A stretch of DNA of 64,000 nucleotides from Pyxidicoccus sp. MSG2 (GCF_026626705.1 NZ_JAPNKC010000001.1:10688001-10752000); one strand, 5' to 3'. Numbered from the stretch's first letter, positions 34,201 to 42,064 are shown. Made by a program: numbers and translations. The notes: a model not told the origin generated them from the letters alone.

Positions 34201-34826
34201 GCGAAGTCCGCGTACTGCACCGGCAGCGCCGGCAGCCGGGGCTCCTCGCCGCGCGAGTGCGCGAGGTAGAGCGTGTTCAGCTCGCTCGCCATCCAGTAGA
34301 ACGACACGGCGTCGCAGACGATGTGGTGCGTGACGAAGAGCAGCACCTGGTCTTCGTCCGACACGCGCAGCAGCGTCGCGCGTACCAGCGGGCCCGCCTC
34401 CAAATCGAAAGGGTGGCGCGCCTCCTCCTCCGCGCGCCGCCGCACGGCCTCCTCACGTGCCTCCCCGGGCCGCGGCTCCAGCTCCTCCACGGACACAGGC
34501 AGCGCCAGCTCCGGAGTGGTGCGCTGCACGGGCTGGCCATTCACCTCGGAGAAGGTGGTCCGCAGCGCTTCGTGTCGCTGGACGACGTCCGCCACCGCGC
34601 GGCGCAGCGCGGGCACGTCCAGCGGGCCCTTGAGCCGCACGAAGAAGTGGACGTTGTAGGTGGCCGCGCTGCCCTCGAGCTGCGCGAGGAACCACAGCCG
34701 CTGCTGCATGAAGGACAGCGGCAGCATTTCCGTCCGCGAGACGGGGACGAGGGGCGGACGCTTACGGCCCGGAAGGGCTTCCGGTTTCGCCCCCTGGGAC
34801 TCGGGGGCGCGCTCGTGCTGGCTCAT
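28242..34826 (-). CDS. NRPS-B, N-terminal part: C-A-PCP-C-A-PCP, ends in frameshift
   Basis: 2194 residues from the ATG at 34826, 4 bp after the MFS stop. C1 has HHIVCDAVS, with Ala where the usual motif has Gly. A1 code DVQFIAQLAK (proline-like, almost the same DNA as NRPS-A module 3). PCP1 Ser1038 in a slightly unusual FFERGGHS. A2 code DQEFGGEVIK (acidic 239 and 322, perhaps a basic amino acid). PCP2 near 2106. After LVPG the last ~35 residues turn into Ser/Arg/Cys-rich nonsense and stop at 28242, while the expected condensation domain continues in another frame. It begins with a C domain, so it needs an acyl or aminoacyl donor from elsewhere. Confidence 0.88.
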   Translation of the reverse strand: MSQHERAPESQGAKPEALPGRKRPPLVPVSRTEMLPLSFMQQRLWFLAQLEGSAATYNVHFFVRLKGPLDVPALRRAVADVVQRHEALRTTFSEVNGQPVQRTTPELALPVSVEELEPRPGEAREEAVRRRAEEEARHPFDLEAGPLVRATLLRVSDEDQVLLFVTHHIVCDAVSFYWMASELNTLYLAHSRGEEPRLPALPVQYADFAHWQREWLQGEALEAQRAWWTERLAGAPPVLELPTDRPHPPAQTFRGVILPVPLPATLPAAVRELARKAGVTPYMAMLAGFGALLSRYSGQSDLVVGTPFAGRGRREVEKLIGFFANTLALRLDASGELSFLELLRRTREGCLGAFARPDMPFEQLVDALVPVRDASRSPLFQVMFVHVSTPLAVLKWPGVTVEEVAYEPGVARFDITLFFYEDPGGWVCRWEYNRDLFDEATILRMAAHYTRLLEAACANPMETLSRLPLLTEVERHQVLREWNDTAVPYPALRTVHALFEAQAARQPDAIAASFADARLSYGELNRRANQLAHHLRSLGVGPDERVGICVERSLHLPLAVLATLKAGGAYVPLDPAYPAERLAAMLEVSGARVLLTQRHLQHVLPSNTATSLILDDADAFSLSPETDPAPTAGPDSLTYVIFTSGSTGAPKGVAMHHASLVNLIHFQRQSSSVPSGRTLQFSAFSFDVSFQEMLATWAGGGELVLISEEVRRDAHALLELMDVRGVERMFLPFVALQNLAEVSEQDGLVPRHLKEIITAGEQLRITPALRLLMQRLPGAVLHNQYGPTETHLATHFVLSGDPEPWPDLPLIGTPIANASIHLLDSHLQPVPVGVPGELYIGGLQVARGYWGRPDLTVERFIPDPFGTRPGARMYRTGDQARYRADGAIEFLGRRDTQVKVRGFRIELGEIEATLAKHPAVRDCVVAAREQGPGEKRLVAWVVGVEGEAPETDALKAFLKERLPEYMVPTAWVHLDVLPLTPSGKVDRKALPDPGQETLVAYVAPRTPTEALVADIWAPLLKLPRVGANDHFFERGGHSLLATQVASRLRAALSVEFPVRVLFEAPTVAELAERLDAMPRGTTAARPPPLEPTPRDGELPLSFSQQRLWFIAQLDAGGFSYNVPFVFRLEGRLDVVALEQGLRELTRRHEVLRTTFVQVEGRPVQRIAPEPVLRLAVEDVAALPDDARQATLARRAREEAQRPFDLAVGPLVRATLLRAAEGEHVLLLVMHHIVCDGWSLGVLLRELKALYTAALAGEAPSLAPLPVQYADFARWQRDWLRGEVLDAQLSWWKGQLAGAPSLLELPTDRPRPPVQGFKGALMQVPLPEALSDSIRELCRSEDVTPFMLLLASFHALLARYSGQPDIVVGTPIAGRTQRELEDLVGFFVNTLALRLDASGDPSFREWLRRVRETSLGAFAHQDVPFEKLVDAVQPVRDLSRSPLFQVMFVLQDAPPRVTLPGLSLGLLDIDPGVATFDLTLYMRETARGWMGFWEYNSDLFDEATVAGMAAHHARLLEAACAEPARRLSSLPLLTEAERRRMLAAWNAPGTEVPGESCLHALFEAQAARTPDAVALDSEVGRLTYGGLNARANQLAHHLLRRGVRVGDIVGVLLERSLDAMVALLGVLKTGAAYLPLDPAYPRERLEYMLADSGATRLLTHAGVLARTGALDVEVLDVEADRAEVAREADTNPGRAVPAASLAYLIYTSGSTGRPKAVMTPHRAVSAYALGNARIYGLTATDRVLQFSTLSFDQSVEEIFPALLTGGTVVLRTEAMLDPAAFCARCEQWGLTVLFLPTAFWAELTASMTSGVVRLPPSVRVVGIGGEKVPASRVLDWQRAAPAHVRLTNEYGPTETTVICVVGDLGPVPEKDLQQGRVPIGQAAPGVRACVLDAQLQPVPTGLPGELYVGGIVLAHGYLGRPDLTAERFVPDPFSTEPGARLYRTGDLVRQRPDGNLEYVGRADDQVKLRGFRIELGEIESALRKHAGVRDVAVVVREPTPGDKRLVAYVVPDAGAEVRTSVLRSELKTTLPEYMVPSAFVLLDALPLTPSGKVDRKALPAPQEEAGREGYVAPRAGLEEVVADIWAPLLGVRRVGAHDNFFELGGHSLLATQVVSRLREVLQRELPVRVLFEAPTIAELARRIESTRDDAGPPPPPLVPGLATSRCRYPSRSSGCGSSRAWMRAGSPTTSPSSCG
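28346..28355 (-). other. One-base frameshift site in NRPS-B
   Basis: The linker between PCP2 and C3 matches the NRPS-A linker near 17870-17885, but one base is missing on the NRPS-B side. The homologous tracts on either side have offsets of 10471 and 10472 bases, which proves a single-base length difference. Restoring one base gives LVPGSRDVALPLSFAQQRLW, the normal start of a C domain. Confidence 0.85.
31867..33411 (-). repeat. Partner copy of the 15021-16565 adenylation tract
   Basis: The NRPS-B module 1 A domain, same orientation, offset 16846 from NRPS-A A3. Identical pocket residues imply the same substrate. Confidence 0.75.
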
Positions 34827-34830
34827 GGTG

Positions 34831-36069
34831 TCAGGTCTCCAGGACGGCGAAGGCGCGCGGACGGAGCGAGCGCAGCGTCACCGCGAGGACGAAGAAGGAA
34901 AGCGCCGCGCTCGCGGTGACCAGGCGCACGCCCAGCCGGTCCGCCAGAGCGCCCTGCAGCCACACGCCCGCGGTGAAGCCCGCGTAGAGCAGCATGCCGC
35001 TGAGGCTGGCGATGCGGGCCCTCATCTCGCCCGGCACGCGCGACTGGCAGAGGGTGGCCAGCCCCGTGTTCGTCAGCATGTAGAGGCTGCCCAGCCCCAG
35101 CACCGCGACGACGGCGAAGGGCAGCGAGGGCGAAAGCCAGTACGCCGCCGCCATGAGGCCGATGAGCAGCAGGCACCACTCCAGCAGGCGCCCCCGCCCG
35201 AAGCGGTCCGCCAGCGAGCCCGCCACGAGCGCGGCGACGAGCGAGCCCGTCCCCTGCGCCCCGACGAGCAACGACGTGGCGCCCGCGTCCAGGTCGAGGA
35301 CGCGGATGGCCATGACGGGCGCCAGCGCGGTGAAGGGCGCGATGCAGAACGCGACGGCCAGCGTGCCCAGCAGCGCCAGCGCGATGCCCGGATCTCCGCG
35401 CGCCACCTTCACGCCCTGCGCGATGCCCGCCCACAGGCTCTCGGAGCGCACGGCCTCGGGGGCGGGTGCCACGCCACGCACGAAGCCCAGCGCCACCAGC
35501 ACCGCGAGGAAGGAGAGGGCGTTGACGAGCAGCGCCCACTCCACGCCCGCCAGCGACACCACCGCCGCGCCCAGCGCCGGGCCGCAGATGCGCCCCACGT
35601 TGTACTGCGCGGAGTCCAGGCTCAGCGCGCTGTGCAGGTCATCCTTCGGCACCACGCTGGCGATGAGCGCGGTGAAGGCGGGCAGGAAGAGGCTGGTCAC
35701 GCAGCCGTTGAGGAACGAGACGACCGCCACTGCCCCCACTGTGAGATTGCCGGTGAAGGCGAGCGTCGCCAGGGTGCCGGCCAGCAGGAACTCCAGCGCC
35801 GTCCCCAGCGCGACGTAGCGGCGCCGGTCGAAGCGGTCCGCCAGCACCCCGCCCAGCGGCGACAAGACGATGGCGGGGAGGAACGTCAGCGCGGCGATTC
35901 CCCCCGTCCACTCCGCGCGGCCCGTGACTTTCGTCACGTAGACGCCCAGTGCGAGCACCTCCATCCAGGTGCCGATGTTGGAGAGCGCCGCACCGGACAG
36001 GATGAGGGCGAAGTCCCGGTGCCTCAGGGCGCGAAGCGAGGAGAGACGCGACAGTCGGAGCGCGGACAC
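34831..36069 (-). CDS. MFS exporter (EntS-like, MFS_3 type)
   Basis: 412 residues from a GTG start at 36069. About twelve hydrophobic segments (for example FLPAIVLSPLGGVLADRF, with the MFS loop motif GGVLADRFDRRRY between helices 2 and 3, and SLVAALVAGSLADRFGRG in the second half). This is the family of drug and siderophore exporters often placed beside NRPS genes. It ends 4 bp before NRPS-B and is surely co-transcribed with it, so it probably exports the peptide product and gives self-resistance. The substrate cannot be read from sequence. Confidence 0.88.
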   Translation of the reverse strand: MSALRLSRLSSLRALRHRDFALILSGAALSNIGTWMEVLALGVYVTKVTGRAEWTGGIAALTFLPAIVLSPLGGVLADRFDRRRYVALGTALEFLLAGTLATLAFTGNLTVGAVAVVSFLNGCVTSLFLPAFTALIASVVPKDDLHSALSLDSAQYNVGRICGPALGAAVVSLAGVEWALLVNALSFLAVLVALGFVRGVAPAPEAVRSESLWAGIAQGVKVARGDPGIALALLGTLAVAFCIAPFTALAPVMAIRVLDLDAGATSLLVGAQGTGSLVAALVAGSLADRFGRGRLLEWCLLLIGLMAAAYWLSPSLPFAVVAVLGLGSLYMLTNTGLATLCQSRVPGEMRARIASLSGMLLYAGFTAGVWLQGALADRLGVRLVTASAALSFFVLAVTLRSLRPRAFAVLET

Positions 36070-36176
36070 GGTGGCCCTGTTCTATCTCACCCCGGGACAG
36101 CTTGCCCGGGGCTTCCAGGACTGTAATGTCTCACCACTGATTTCCAGACTGTCAGTGATTGACGCATCGCGCGACA
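36070..36176. other. Spacer between oxidase and MFS genes with short inverted repeat
   Basis: 107 bp, relatively AT-rich. It holds CACTGA (36135-36140) and TCAGTG (36152-36157) as an inverted repeat. This could be an operator or an internal promoter for the exporter/NRPS operon, or a weak stop stem. Confidence 0.3.
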
Positions 36177-36839
36177 TCAGGCGACGCGGTTGTGCAACTC
36201 CTCGAAGAAGCCGACCCACAGCGTCCAGATTTCCTCGGCGCCGCGGACGATGGTGGCCATCTCATCATCCGTGTACTGGAGCCCCACGGTGTGGCTTGCC
36301 GTCTCCACGTGGTCCGGCTCCTGCTTTACGTGGATGTCCACCCACGGCAGCGACTTGAGGCCGGTGGTGCGGCGCAGCAGCTTGCCCAGCTTCGCCACCA
36401 TGGTGAGGTCCGCCACCTCGGTGCCGTAGAGGAAGCCCAGGCCGATGAGGTAGTCGTCCGTGGAGCGCTTGTAGCCGTCGATGAGGCGCTTCGTGGCGGG
36501 CGTCATCTCCGCCTCCGACACCGCCGCGCGCGCCAGACCCGCGTCCGTCATCGTCGTGATGAACAGGCGCTCGTGGGCGTTCGCCGGATCTCCCTCGCCG
36601 ACTTCCTGGTCGAGGATGTGGGACACAGCCGTCTTCATCTCCAACTGCGGACAGGCGGCGAGCAGCCGGCCCAGGAAGTTCGGAAAGTAGTGCATCGGGT
36701 GCCACCACTGCCCGAGAACCGTCTCCGCGTGCTCCTTCGGGAGCTGACGCTCATCCACCATCTGGAAGAAGCGGTGCTTGAGCAGCTGCTCGCGGTTGGG
36801 ATTCTTGTTCAGCGCCGCCTCGATGGATTGGTTCCGCAT
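36177..36839 (-). CDS. Heme-oxygenase-like diiron oxidase (iron-containing redox enzyme family)
   Basis: 220 residues from the ATG at 36839, with GGAG about 10 bases upstream. The all-helical sequence carries candidate metal ligands with the spacing of the HDO superfamily (compare CADD): E82, H89 (EGDPANAH), E141 (YGTEVADL), then H170, E174 and H177 (DIHVKQEPDH). Family members bind two irons and use O2 for N-oxygenation, desaturation or C-C cleavage of amino or fatty acids. In this position, heading the exporter/NRPS operon, it is probably a tailoring or precursor enzyme; the reaction is unknown. It is divergent from the DUF5916 gene. Confidence 0.8.
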   Translation of the reverse strand: MRNQSIEAALNKNPNREQLLKHRFFQMVDERQLPKEHAETVLGQWWHPMHYFPNFLGRLLAACPQLEMKTAVSHILDQEVGEGDPANAHERLFITTMTDAGLARAAVSEAEMTPATKRLIDGYKRSTDDYLIGLGFLYGTEVADLTMVAKLGKLLRRTTGLKSLPWVDIHVKQEPDHVETASHTVGLQYTDDEMATIVRGAEEIWTLWVGFFEELHNRVA

Positions 36840-36998
36840 GGCGTCTCCAGGAGCTTTGAGGTCCGCAGGCTCAACGGCGCGACATCGTAGTCCTTGAAAA
36901 TGGAGAAAACAATGTCAGGCCAGTGATGGCTGTTTACCGTGATATCAGAATGAGACCCGCTTTGCGTGTGGGACAAGGGTGCTGGTATCACTCCGCCC
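36840..36998. promoter_or_regulatory. Divergent promoter region between the two main biosynthetic operons
   Basis: 159 bp, clearly AT-richer than its flanks (TCCTTGAAAATGGAGAAAAC, GTTTACCGTGATATCAGAATG). It separates the minus-strand oxidase/MFS/NRPS-B/NRPS-A set from the plus-strand DUF5916/dehydrogenase set, so both operon promoters probably sit here. AATGTC followed by TGAT occurs here (36911 on) and also at 36126 on; this may be a shared site, but it is short. Confidence 0.45.
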
Positions 36999-39572
36999 AT
37001 GTTGTCTCATGCGAGGGTGACTACGGCGCTGCTATTGGCGCTGTGGGGGACGGGGGCCCGGGCCGCGCTGGAGGGCCCCGGGCGCGAGCAGTTCCTCCGT
37101 GCGGCGCGCACGCCGGGCGCCATCGTCGTGGACGGGAAGCTGGACGAGGCGGTGTGGGGCACGGCGCCCATGTTCGACGGCTTCGTGCAGCGCTTCCCCA
37201 AGGCGGGCGCCGCGCCCACCGAGCGCACCGAATTGCGCGTCCTCTACGACGACGACACGCTGTACGTGGGTGTCTACGCGCACGACTCGGAGCCGGCGCT
37301 CATCGACTACCGGCTGGGTCGGCGTGACAGCCTTCCGCGCGCGGACAGCGTCCACCTGCTCATCGACTCGGCGCATGACCACCGCACGGCCATGGTGTTC
37401 TCGCTGAGCGCCAGCGGCGTGCAGAGCGACGGCCTCTACTTCGACGACCGCAACTACACGCAGAACTGGGACGGCGTCTGGGACGCGGCGGCGGGCCGCG
37501 CGCCGGACGGCTGGGTGGCCGAGTACGCCATTCCCCTCTCACTGCTGCCGTTTCCCCAGGCACAGGTGCAGACGTGGGGCTTCTCCGTGCGCCGCGACAT
37601 CGGCCGGAAGAACGAAGAAATCGAGTCGGTGGAGAATCCGCGCACCACCAACGCGGTGGCGTCGCGGCTGGGGCACCTCACCGGCATGGAGGCGCTGCGC
37701 CCGCATGCGCGCTGGGAGGTGCGGCCCTACCTGGCGGCGCGCGGCGTCATGCGGCCCCAGTTCTCCTCGCCCAACCAGCCCACGCCGCGGCTGCTCAGCC
37801 CGGTGCTGGACGTGGGGCTGGACGCGAAGGCGGCCGTCACCAGTGACTTGACGCTGAGTGCCACGCTCAACCCGGACTTCGGCGAGGTGGAGGCGGATCA
37901 ACTCCTGCTCAACCTCAGCACCTTCGAGGCCTTCTACCCGGAGCGGCGGCCCTTCTTCACCCAGGGCCTGGAGCTGTTCGAGCCGGTGGGCATGACGTCG
38001 GACACGGCGCCGATGTCGCTCTTCTACTCGCGGCGCATCGGCCTGGCGACGCCCATCCTCGGCGCGGCGAAGATGACGGGCACGGTGGGCAAGGGGGTGC
38101 AGGTGGGCGTCATGGAGGCGCTCGTCACCTCTCCCTGGCAGGAGCGGGACGAGACGGCTCCGGACCGCGGGCTGCACCTGGACGCGAGCCGGCCGCTGCA
38201 CCTGGGGCCGGGCGTGGAGCTGCCCGGTGCACCCACGGCCACCACCAACTACCTGGTGGCGATGGCGCGCACGAAGGTGGGAACGAGCTCGCGCGTGGGC
38301 GGCTCGATTGCCTCGGCGCAGCCCTTCGAGGGGACGTGCCGGCCGGAGGACCAGGCTCCCACCTCGGGCCCGCTGCCGGCGTCGTGCACGGCGCTGGGCT
38401 CGCTGGCGGGCTCGCTGGACTTCGACGTGAAGACGGGCGACAGCCAGTGGGGTGTGCTGGGCCTGCTGACGGCGTCGCGCGCCATGGCGGGGCCGCCAGA
38501 GCGGCTCTTGCGCGACGGCACGGTGCTGCGGCGCGGGGACATGGGCGCGGGCGGCTACGTGCGCGCGGGCCGCTTCGGAGGCAAGGGCTTCCGGCCGGAG
38601 GTGGGCCTGGACCTGGCGCTGCCGAAGCTGGAGCTGAACGCCATCGGCTTCCAGCGCACGCAGAACGCCACCGCGCCGCGCTTCCAGTTGATGTACGCGC
38701 AGCCGGACGGCTTCGGGCCGCTGAACGACTTCTTCGCCACCCTCACCGTGAAGCCCCAGTGGACCGCGGACGGGCGGGGCGTGTACCGCGGCACGTCCGC
38801 GAGCCTCAGCGTGGATTCGCTGCTGCCCTCCTTCGACGTGCTGGGCGTGCAGGGCACCCTGGACGTGGGTGGCTACGACGTGCGAGAGCTGGCCGGCACG
38901 GGCGTCCCGTTCGAGCGCACGGGCGTGGCGTACGTCGGCCTCTACGGCAACACGAAGTCCACCCGGCGGGTGTACGTGGGCGGTAGTGCGGGCGTGAATC
39001 GTCGCCTGACCACGGCCGTATTGCCCGCGCACACGGACTGGACGGCCAGCCTGTACGCCGTGATGACGCCGCACCCGGCGCTGCAGACGCGCGTGGAGGT
39101 GGGCAGCGAGCGGACGCGGCACGGAGCGCGGTACGTGGAGCAACTGGACGAAAGCCGCTTCCTCCTCGGCGACCTGGACTCGCGCTACCTCTCCCTCACG
39201 CTGCGGCAGCAGTGGATTGTCTCGCCGAAGCTGACGCTACAGGGGTACGCGCAGCTCTTCACCGCGTATGGCGTGTACGGGCGCTACTTCACGGCGGACT
39301 CGGACGGCCGCTCGCGCATCGACCTGGACACCCTGGAGCCGACGTTGCTCGGCAGCGCCAACTTCCATGACACGGCGCTGAACGTGAATGCCGTGGCACG
39401 TTGGGAGTACCGGCTGGGCTCCACGCTCTTCCTCGTGTACTCGCACACGCAGCAGGGCCTGCCCACCCCGGTGGGCGAGGTGGCCCCGGCCACGCTGGGG
39501 CCCAAGCGGCTGCTGGAGGGCCCGGCGACGGACGCGGTGATGCTCAAGTGGAGCTATTACTGGGGTGCGTGA
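36999..39572 (+). CDS. Exported CBM9-like / DUF5916 protein
   Basis: 857 residues from the ATG at 36999, which starts a signal peptide (MLSHARVTTALLLALWGTGARA); a GTG at 36966 would add 11 non-signal residues. Residues ~40-220 form a CBM9/DOMON-like beta domain (VDGKLDEAVWGTAP, YVGVYAHDSEP, VHLLIDSAHDHRT). The rest is the DUF5916 region (TLNPDFGEVEADQ, PERRPFFTQG) ending in amphipathic strands that look like an outer-membrane barrel (WEYRLGSTLFLVYSHTQQ). The role is unknown; DUF5916 genes recur beside myxobacterial secondary-metabolite and hydrolase genes. Possibly a surface receptor or export component. The dehydrogenase follows after 27 bp. Confidence 0.8.
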   Translation: MLSHARVTTALLLALWGTGARAALEGPGREQFLRAARTPGAIVVDGKLDEAVWGTAPMFDGFVQRFPKAGAAPTERTELRVLYDDDTLYVGVYAHDSEPALIDYRLGRRDSLPRADSVHLLIDSAHDHRTAMVFSLSASGVQSDGLYFDDRNYTQNWDGVWDAAAGRAPDGWVAEYAIPLSLLPFPQAQVQTWGFSVRRDIGRKNEEIESVENPRTTNAVASRLGHLTGMEALRPHARWEVRPYLAARGVMRPQFSSPNQPTPRLLSPVLDVGLDAKAAVTSDLTLSATLNPDFGEVEADQLLLNLSTFEAFYPERRPFFTQGLELFEPVGMTSDTAPMSLFYSRRIGLATPILGAAKMTGTVGKGVQVGVMEALVTSPWQERDETAPDRGLHLDASRPLHLGPGVELPGAPTATTNYLVAMARTKVGTSSRVGGSIASAQPFEGTCRPEDQAPTSGPLPASCTALGSLAGSLDFDVKTGDSQWGVLGLLTASRAMAGPPERLLRDGTVLRRGDMGAGGYVRAGRFGGKGFRPEVGLDLALPKLELNAIGFQRTQNATAPRFQLMYAQPDGFGPLNDFFATLTVKPQWTADGRGVYRGTSASLSVDSLLPSFDVLGVQGTLDVGGYDVRELAGTGVPFERTGVAYVGLYGNTKSTRRVYVGGSAGVNRRLTTAVLPAHTDWTASLYAVMTPHPALQTRVEVGSERTRHGARYVEQLDESRFLLGDLDSRYLSLTLRQQWIVSPKLTLQGYAQLFTAYGVYGRYFTADSDGRSRIDLDTLEPTLLGSANFHDTALNVNAVARWEYRLGSTLFLVYSHTQQGLPTPVGEVAPATLGPKRLLEGPATDAVMLKWSYYWGA

Positions 39573-39599
39573 GGCGCACCCGCTCCGGAGACAACCCCC

Positions 39600-40751
39600 A
39601 TGGATGCGCGCTTCACCCCGGAGCACGAGGCGTTCCGCCGCACGGTGCGCCAGTTCGTCGAGAAGGAGCTGACGCCGCACGCGCTGGAGTGGGACCGCGC
39701 GGGCCTCTTTCCGCGCGAGGTCTTCAAGAAGTGCGGCGAGCTGGGCTTCTTCGGCATCGACCATGACCCGAAGTACGGCGGCAGCGGGCTGGACTCCTGG
39801 TACGTCACCGTCTTCGCCGAGGAGCTGGCGCGCAGCCAGAATGGCGGCGTCAGCATGGCGCTGATGGTGCAGGGCCAGATGGCCACGCCCGTCATCAACG
39901 AGGTGGGCACTGACGAGCAGAAGCGCGAGTTCCTCGCCCCGGCGCTCGCGGGCGAGCGCATCGCCGCGCTGGCCATGAGCGAGCCGGGCGCGGGCTCGGA
40001 CCTGGCGCGCCTGAGCACCACCGCGCGGCGCGACGGAGACGACTACGTCCTCAACGGCTCCAAGATGTGGATTACCAACGGCGCCCGCGCGGACTTCCTC
40101 GTCCTGGCCGTGCGCACCGGCGGCGAGGGCTCCACCGGCATCTCCCTGGTGACGTGCCCCACGGACGTGAAGGGCTTCCACGTCTCGAAGAAGCTGGAGA
40201 AGGTGGGGCAGCGCTCCTCGGACATGGCCATCCTCTACTTCGAGGACTGCCGCATCCCCGCGCGCTACGTGCTGGGTCGGGAGAACGATGGCTTCTCCCT
40301 CATCATGAACAGCTTCCACGCCGAGCGGCTGGTGACGGCCGTCAACACCGTGGCGGTGATGGACGTGCTGTTGCGCGAGGCCATCCGCTACGGCCGCGAG
40401 CGCAAGGCCTTCGGCGAGCGGCTGGTGGACTTCCAGGTGTGGCGCCACAAGTTCGTGGACCACCTCACCCTGGTGGAGGCGGCGCGGCGGCTCACCTACC
40501 ACGCGGTGGACCTCTTCGAGCGCAAGCGGCGGCAGAAGGTGAAGCCGGTGAAGGAGATTTCCATGGCCAAGCTCCTCACCACCGAGCTGGCCCAGCGCGT
40601 CGCCTACGACTGCCAGCAGTTCTATGGCGGTATGGGCTACGTCGAGGAGACGCACGTCGCCCGCGCCTGGCGCGACGTGCGCATGCTCACCATCGGCGGG
40701 GGGACCTCCGAGGTCATGAAGGAAATCATCGCCAGCATGCTCGCACTGTGA
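39600..40751 (+). CDS. Acyl-CoA (or acyl-carrier) dehydrogenase
   Basis: 383 residues, full length for the family. FAD/substrate motifs: ALAMSEPGAGSD, WITNG, and RKAFGERLVDFQ. The usual C-terminal catalytic Glu position (YEGT in MCAD) reads IGGGTSE here, while Glu242 in FHAERLVTA occupies the isovaleryl/long-chain-type base position. It is thus probably active, with the IVD-type geometry. In NRPS/PKS clusters such enzymes desaturate acyl or aminoacyl thioesters. It sits between DUF5916 and the amidinotransferase; a 207-bp gap follows, so the next gene may have its own promoter. Confidence 0.88.
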   Translation: MDARFTPEHEAFRRTVRQFVEKELTPHALEWDRAGLFPREVFKKCGELGFFGIDHDPKYGGSGLDSWYVTVFAEELARSQNGGVSMALMVQGQMATPVINEVGTDEQKREFLAPALAGERIAALAMSEPGAGSDLARLSTTARRDGDDYVLNGSKMWITNGARADFLVLAVRTGGEGSTGISLVTCPTDVKGFHVSKKLEKVGQRSSDMAILYFEDCRIPARYVLGRENDGFSLIMNSFHAERLVTAVNTVAVMDVLLREAIRYGRERKAFGERLVDFQVWRHKFVDHLTLVEAARRLTYHAVDLFERKRRQKVKPVKEISMAKLLTTELAQRVAYDCQQFYGGMGYVEETHVARAWRDVRMLTIGGGTSEVMKEIIASMLAL

Positions 40752-40958
40752 CGGTGCGTCGCTGGCGCGTCGCGCCACGAGTCACGCGAGGTGGAGAGAG
40801 GTAGGCGCTGACCTCTGGCCCTTCTCCAGTCCGCTTCACGCTAGGGCGGGTTTTCGTGGATGATACGGCTCACGGTCGAATCTTGATTCACGGGGATGTC
40901 TCATGAGTCAGGGTCCAAGCATCGGCTCGCGCCCAGGCGCGAGAAGGGAACCCAGCCA

Positions 40959-42035
40959 ATGTCCGCCACCGAGTCCGCGTGCCCTGTCAGCTCGTACAAC
41001 GAGTGGGACCTCCTGGAAGAAGTCATCGTGGGCATCGTGGATGGAGCCACCGTCCCGCCCTCGCACATCGCGCTGAAGGCGACGCTGCCGGAGGACCAGC
41101 ACGACTTCTTCCGGAAGCACGCGGGCAGGCCCTTTCCGGCCGAGCAGATTGCCGCGGCGAAGAAGGACCTGGAGGAGTTCGTCCACATCCTGGAGGCGGA
41201 GGGTGTGAAGGTCCGCCGCCCGGAGCCGGTGGACCAGCTCAAGGCGTACGGCGCGCCGGGCTGGACGAGCACCGGTCTGTACGCCGCGATGCCCAGAGAC
41301 CTCCTGCTGGTGGTGGGCAACGACATCATCGAGTGCCCCATGGCGTGGCGCTCGCGCTACTACGAGACGTCCGCGTACCGGCCACTGCTCAAGGAGTACT
41401 TCCACGGCGGCGCGCGCTGGAGCGCGGGTCCCAAGCCGGAGCTGAAGGACGAGCTGTACGACTATGACTGGACGGAGGCGCACGACGGCGGCCCGTTCCG
41501 CTCCGTCATCAGCGAGTTCGAGCCCACCTTCGACGCCGCGGACTTCATCCGCTGCGGCAAGGACATCTTCGCGCAGCGCAGCAACGTCACGAACAGCTTC
41601 GGAATCGAGTGGCTGCGCCGTCACATCGGCCCCGAGTACCGCATCCATGTCTTCGAGTTCGATGACCCGCACCCGATGCACATCGACGCCACGCTGGTGC
41701 CGCTGGCGCCGGGCAAGCTGCTCATCAACCCGGAGCGCGTGACGAAGGTGCCGGAGCTGTTCAACGGCTGGGATGTCTTCAAGGCGCCCAGGCCCATCAT
41801 GCCGCCCGAGCACACGCTCTACATGACGAGCAAGTGGATCAACATGAACGTCATCATGCTCGACGAGCAGCGCGTCGTGGTGGAGCGCAGCGACGAGCCG
41901 ATGATTGCCTCGTTCAAGAAGTGGGGCTTCAAGCCCGTCCTCTGCAACTTCCGCAACTTCAACTCGTTCGGTGGCTCGTTCCACTGCGCCACGCTGGATG
42001 TCCGCCGCAAGGGCCACCTCCAGTCCTACTTCTAG
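40959..42035 (+). CDS. Amidinotransferase (arginine:glycine amidinotransferase family)
   Basis: 358 residues; the ATG at 40959 is preceded by AGAAGGGA and followed by the family start (SSYNEWDLLEEVIVG). Catalytic features: Cys343 in GGSFHCATLDVRR near the C-terminus, His in HPMHIDATLVPL, and Asp in FDAADFIRCGKD. Family enzymes (AGAT, CyrA of cylindrospermopsin, SxtG of saxitoxin) move the amidino group from arginine to an amine, giving a guanidino product and ornithine. Here the acceptor may be glycine or the amine of a precursor or bound amino acid. The desaturase follows after 29 bp. The cyclodeaminase 1.6 kb downstream could use the ornithine. Confidence 0.9.
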   Translation: MSATESACPVSSYNEWDLLEEVIVGIVDGATVPPSHIALKATLPEDQHDFFRKHAGRPFPAEQIAAAKKDLEEFVHILEAEGVKVRRPEPVDQLKAYGAPGWTSTGLYAAMPRDLLLVVGNDIIECPMAWRSRYYETSAYRPLLKEYFHGGARWSAGPKPELKDELYDYDWTEAHDGGPFRSVISEFEPTFDAADFIRCGKDIFAQRSNVTNSFGIEWLRRHIGPEYRIHVFEFDDPHPMHIDATLVPLAPGKLLINPERVTKVPELFNGWDVFKAPRPIMPPEHTLYMTSKWINMNVIMLDEQRVVVERSDEPMIASFKKWGFKPVLCNFRNFNSFGGSFHCATLDVRRKGHLQSYF

Positions 42036-42064
42036 GCCGTTCGCCCAAGCTTGGGGTCCTCGCG

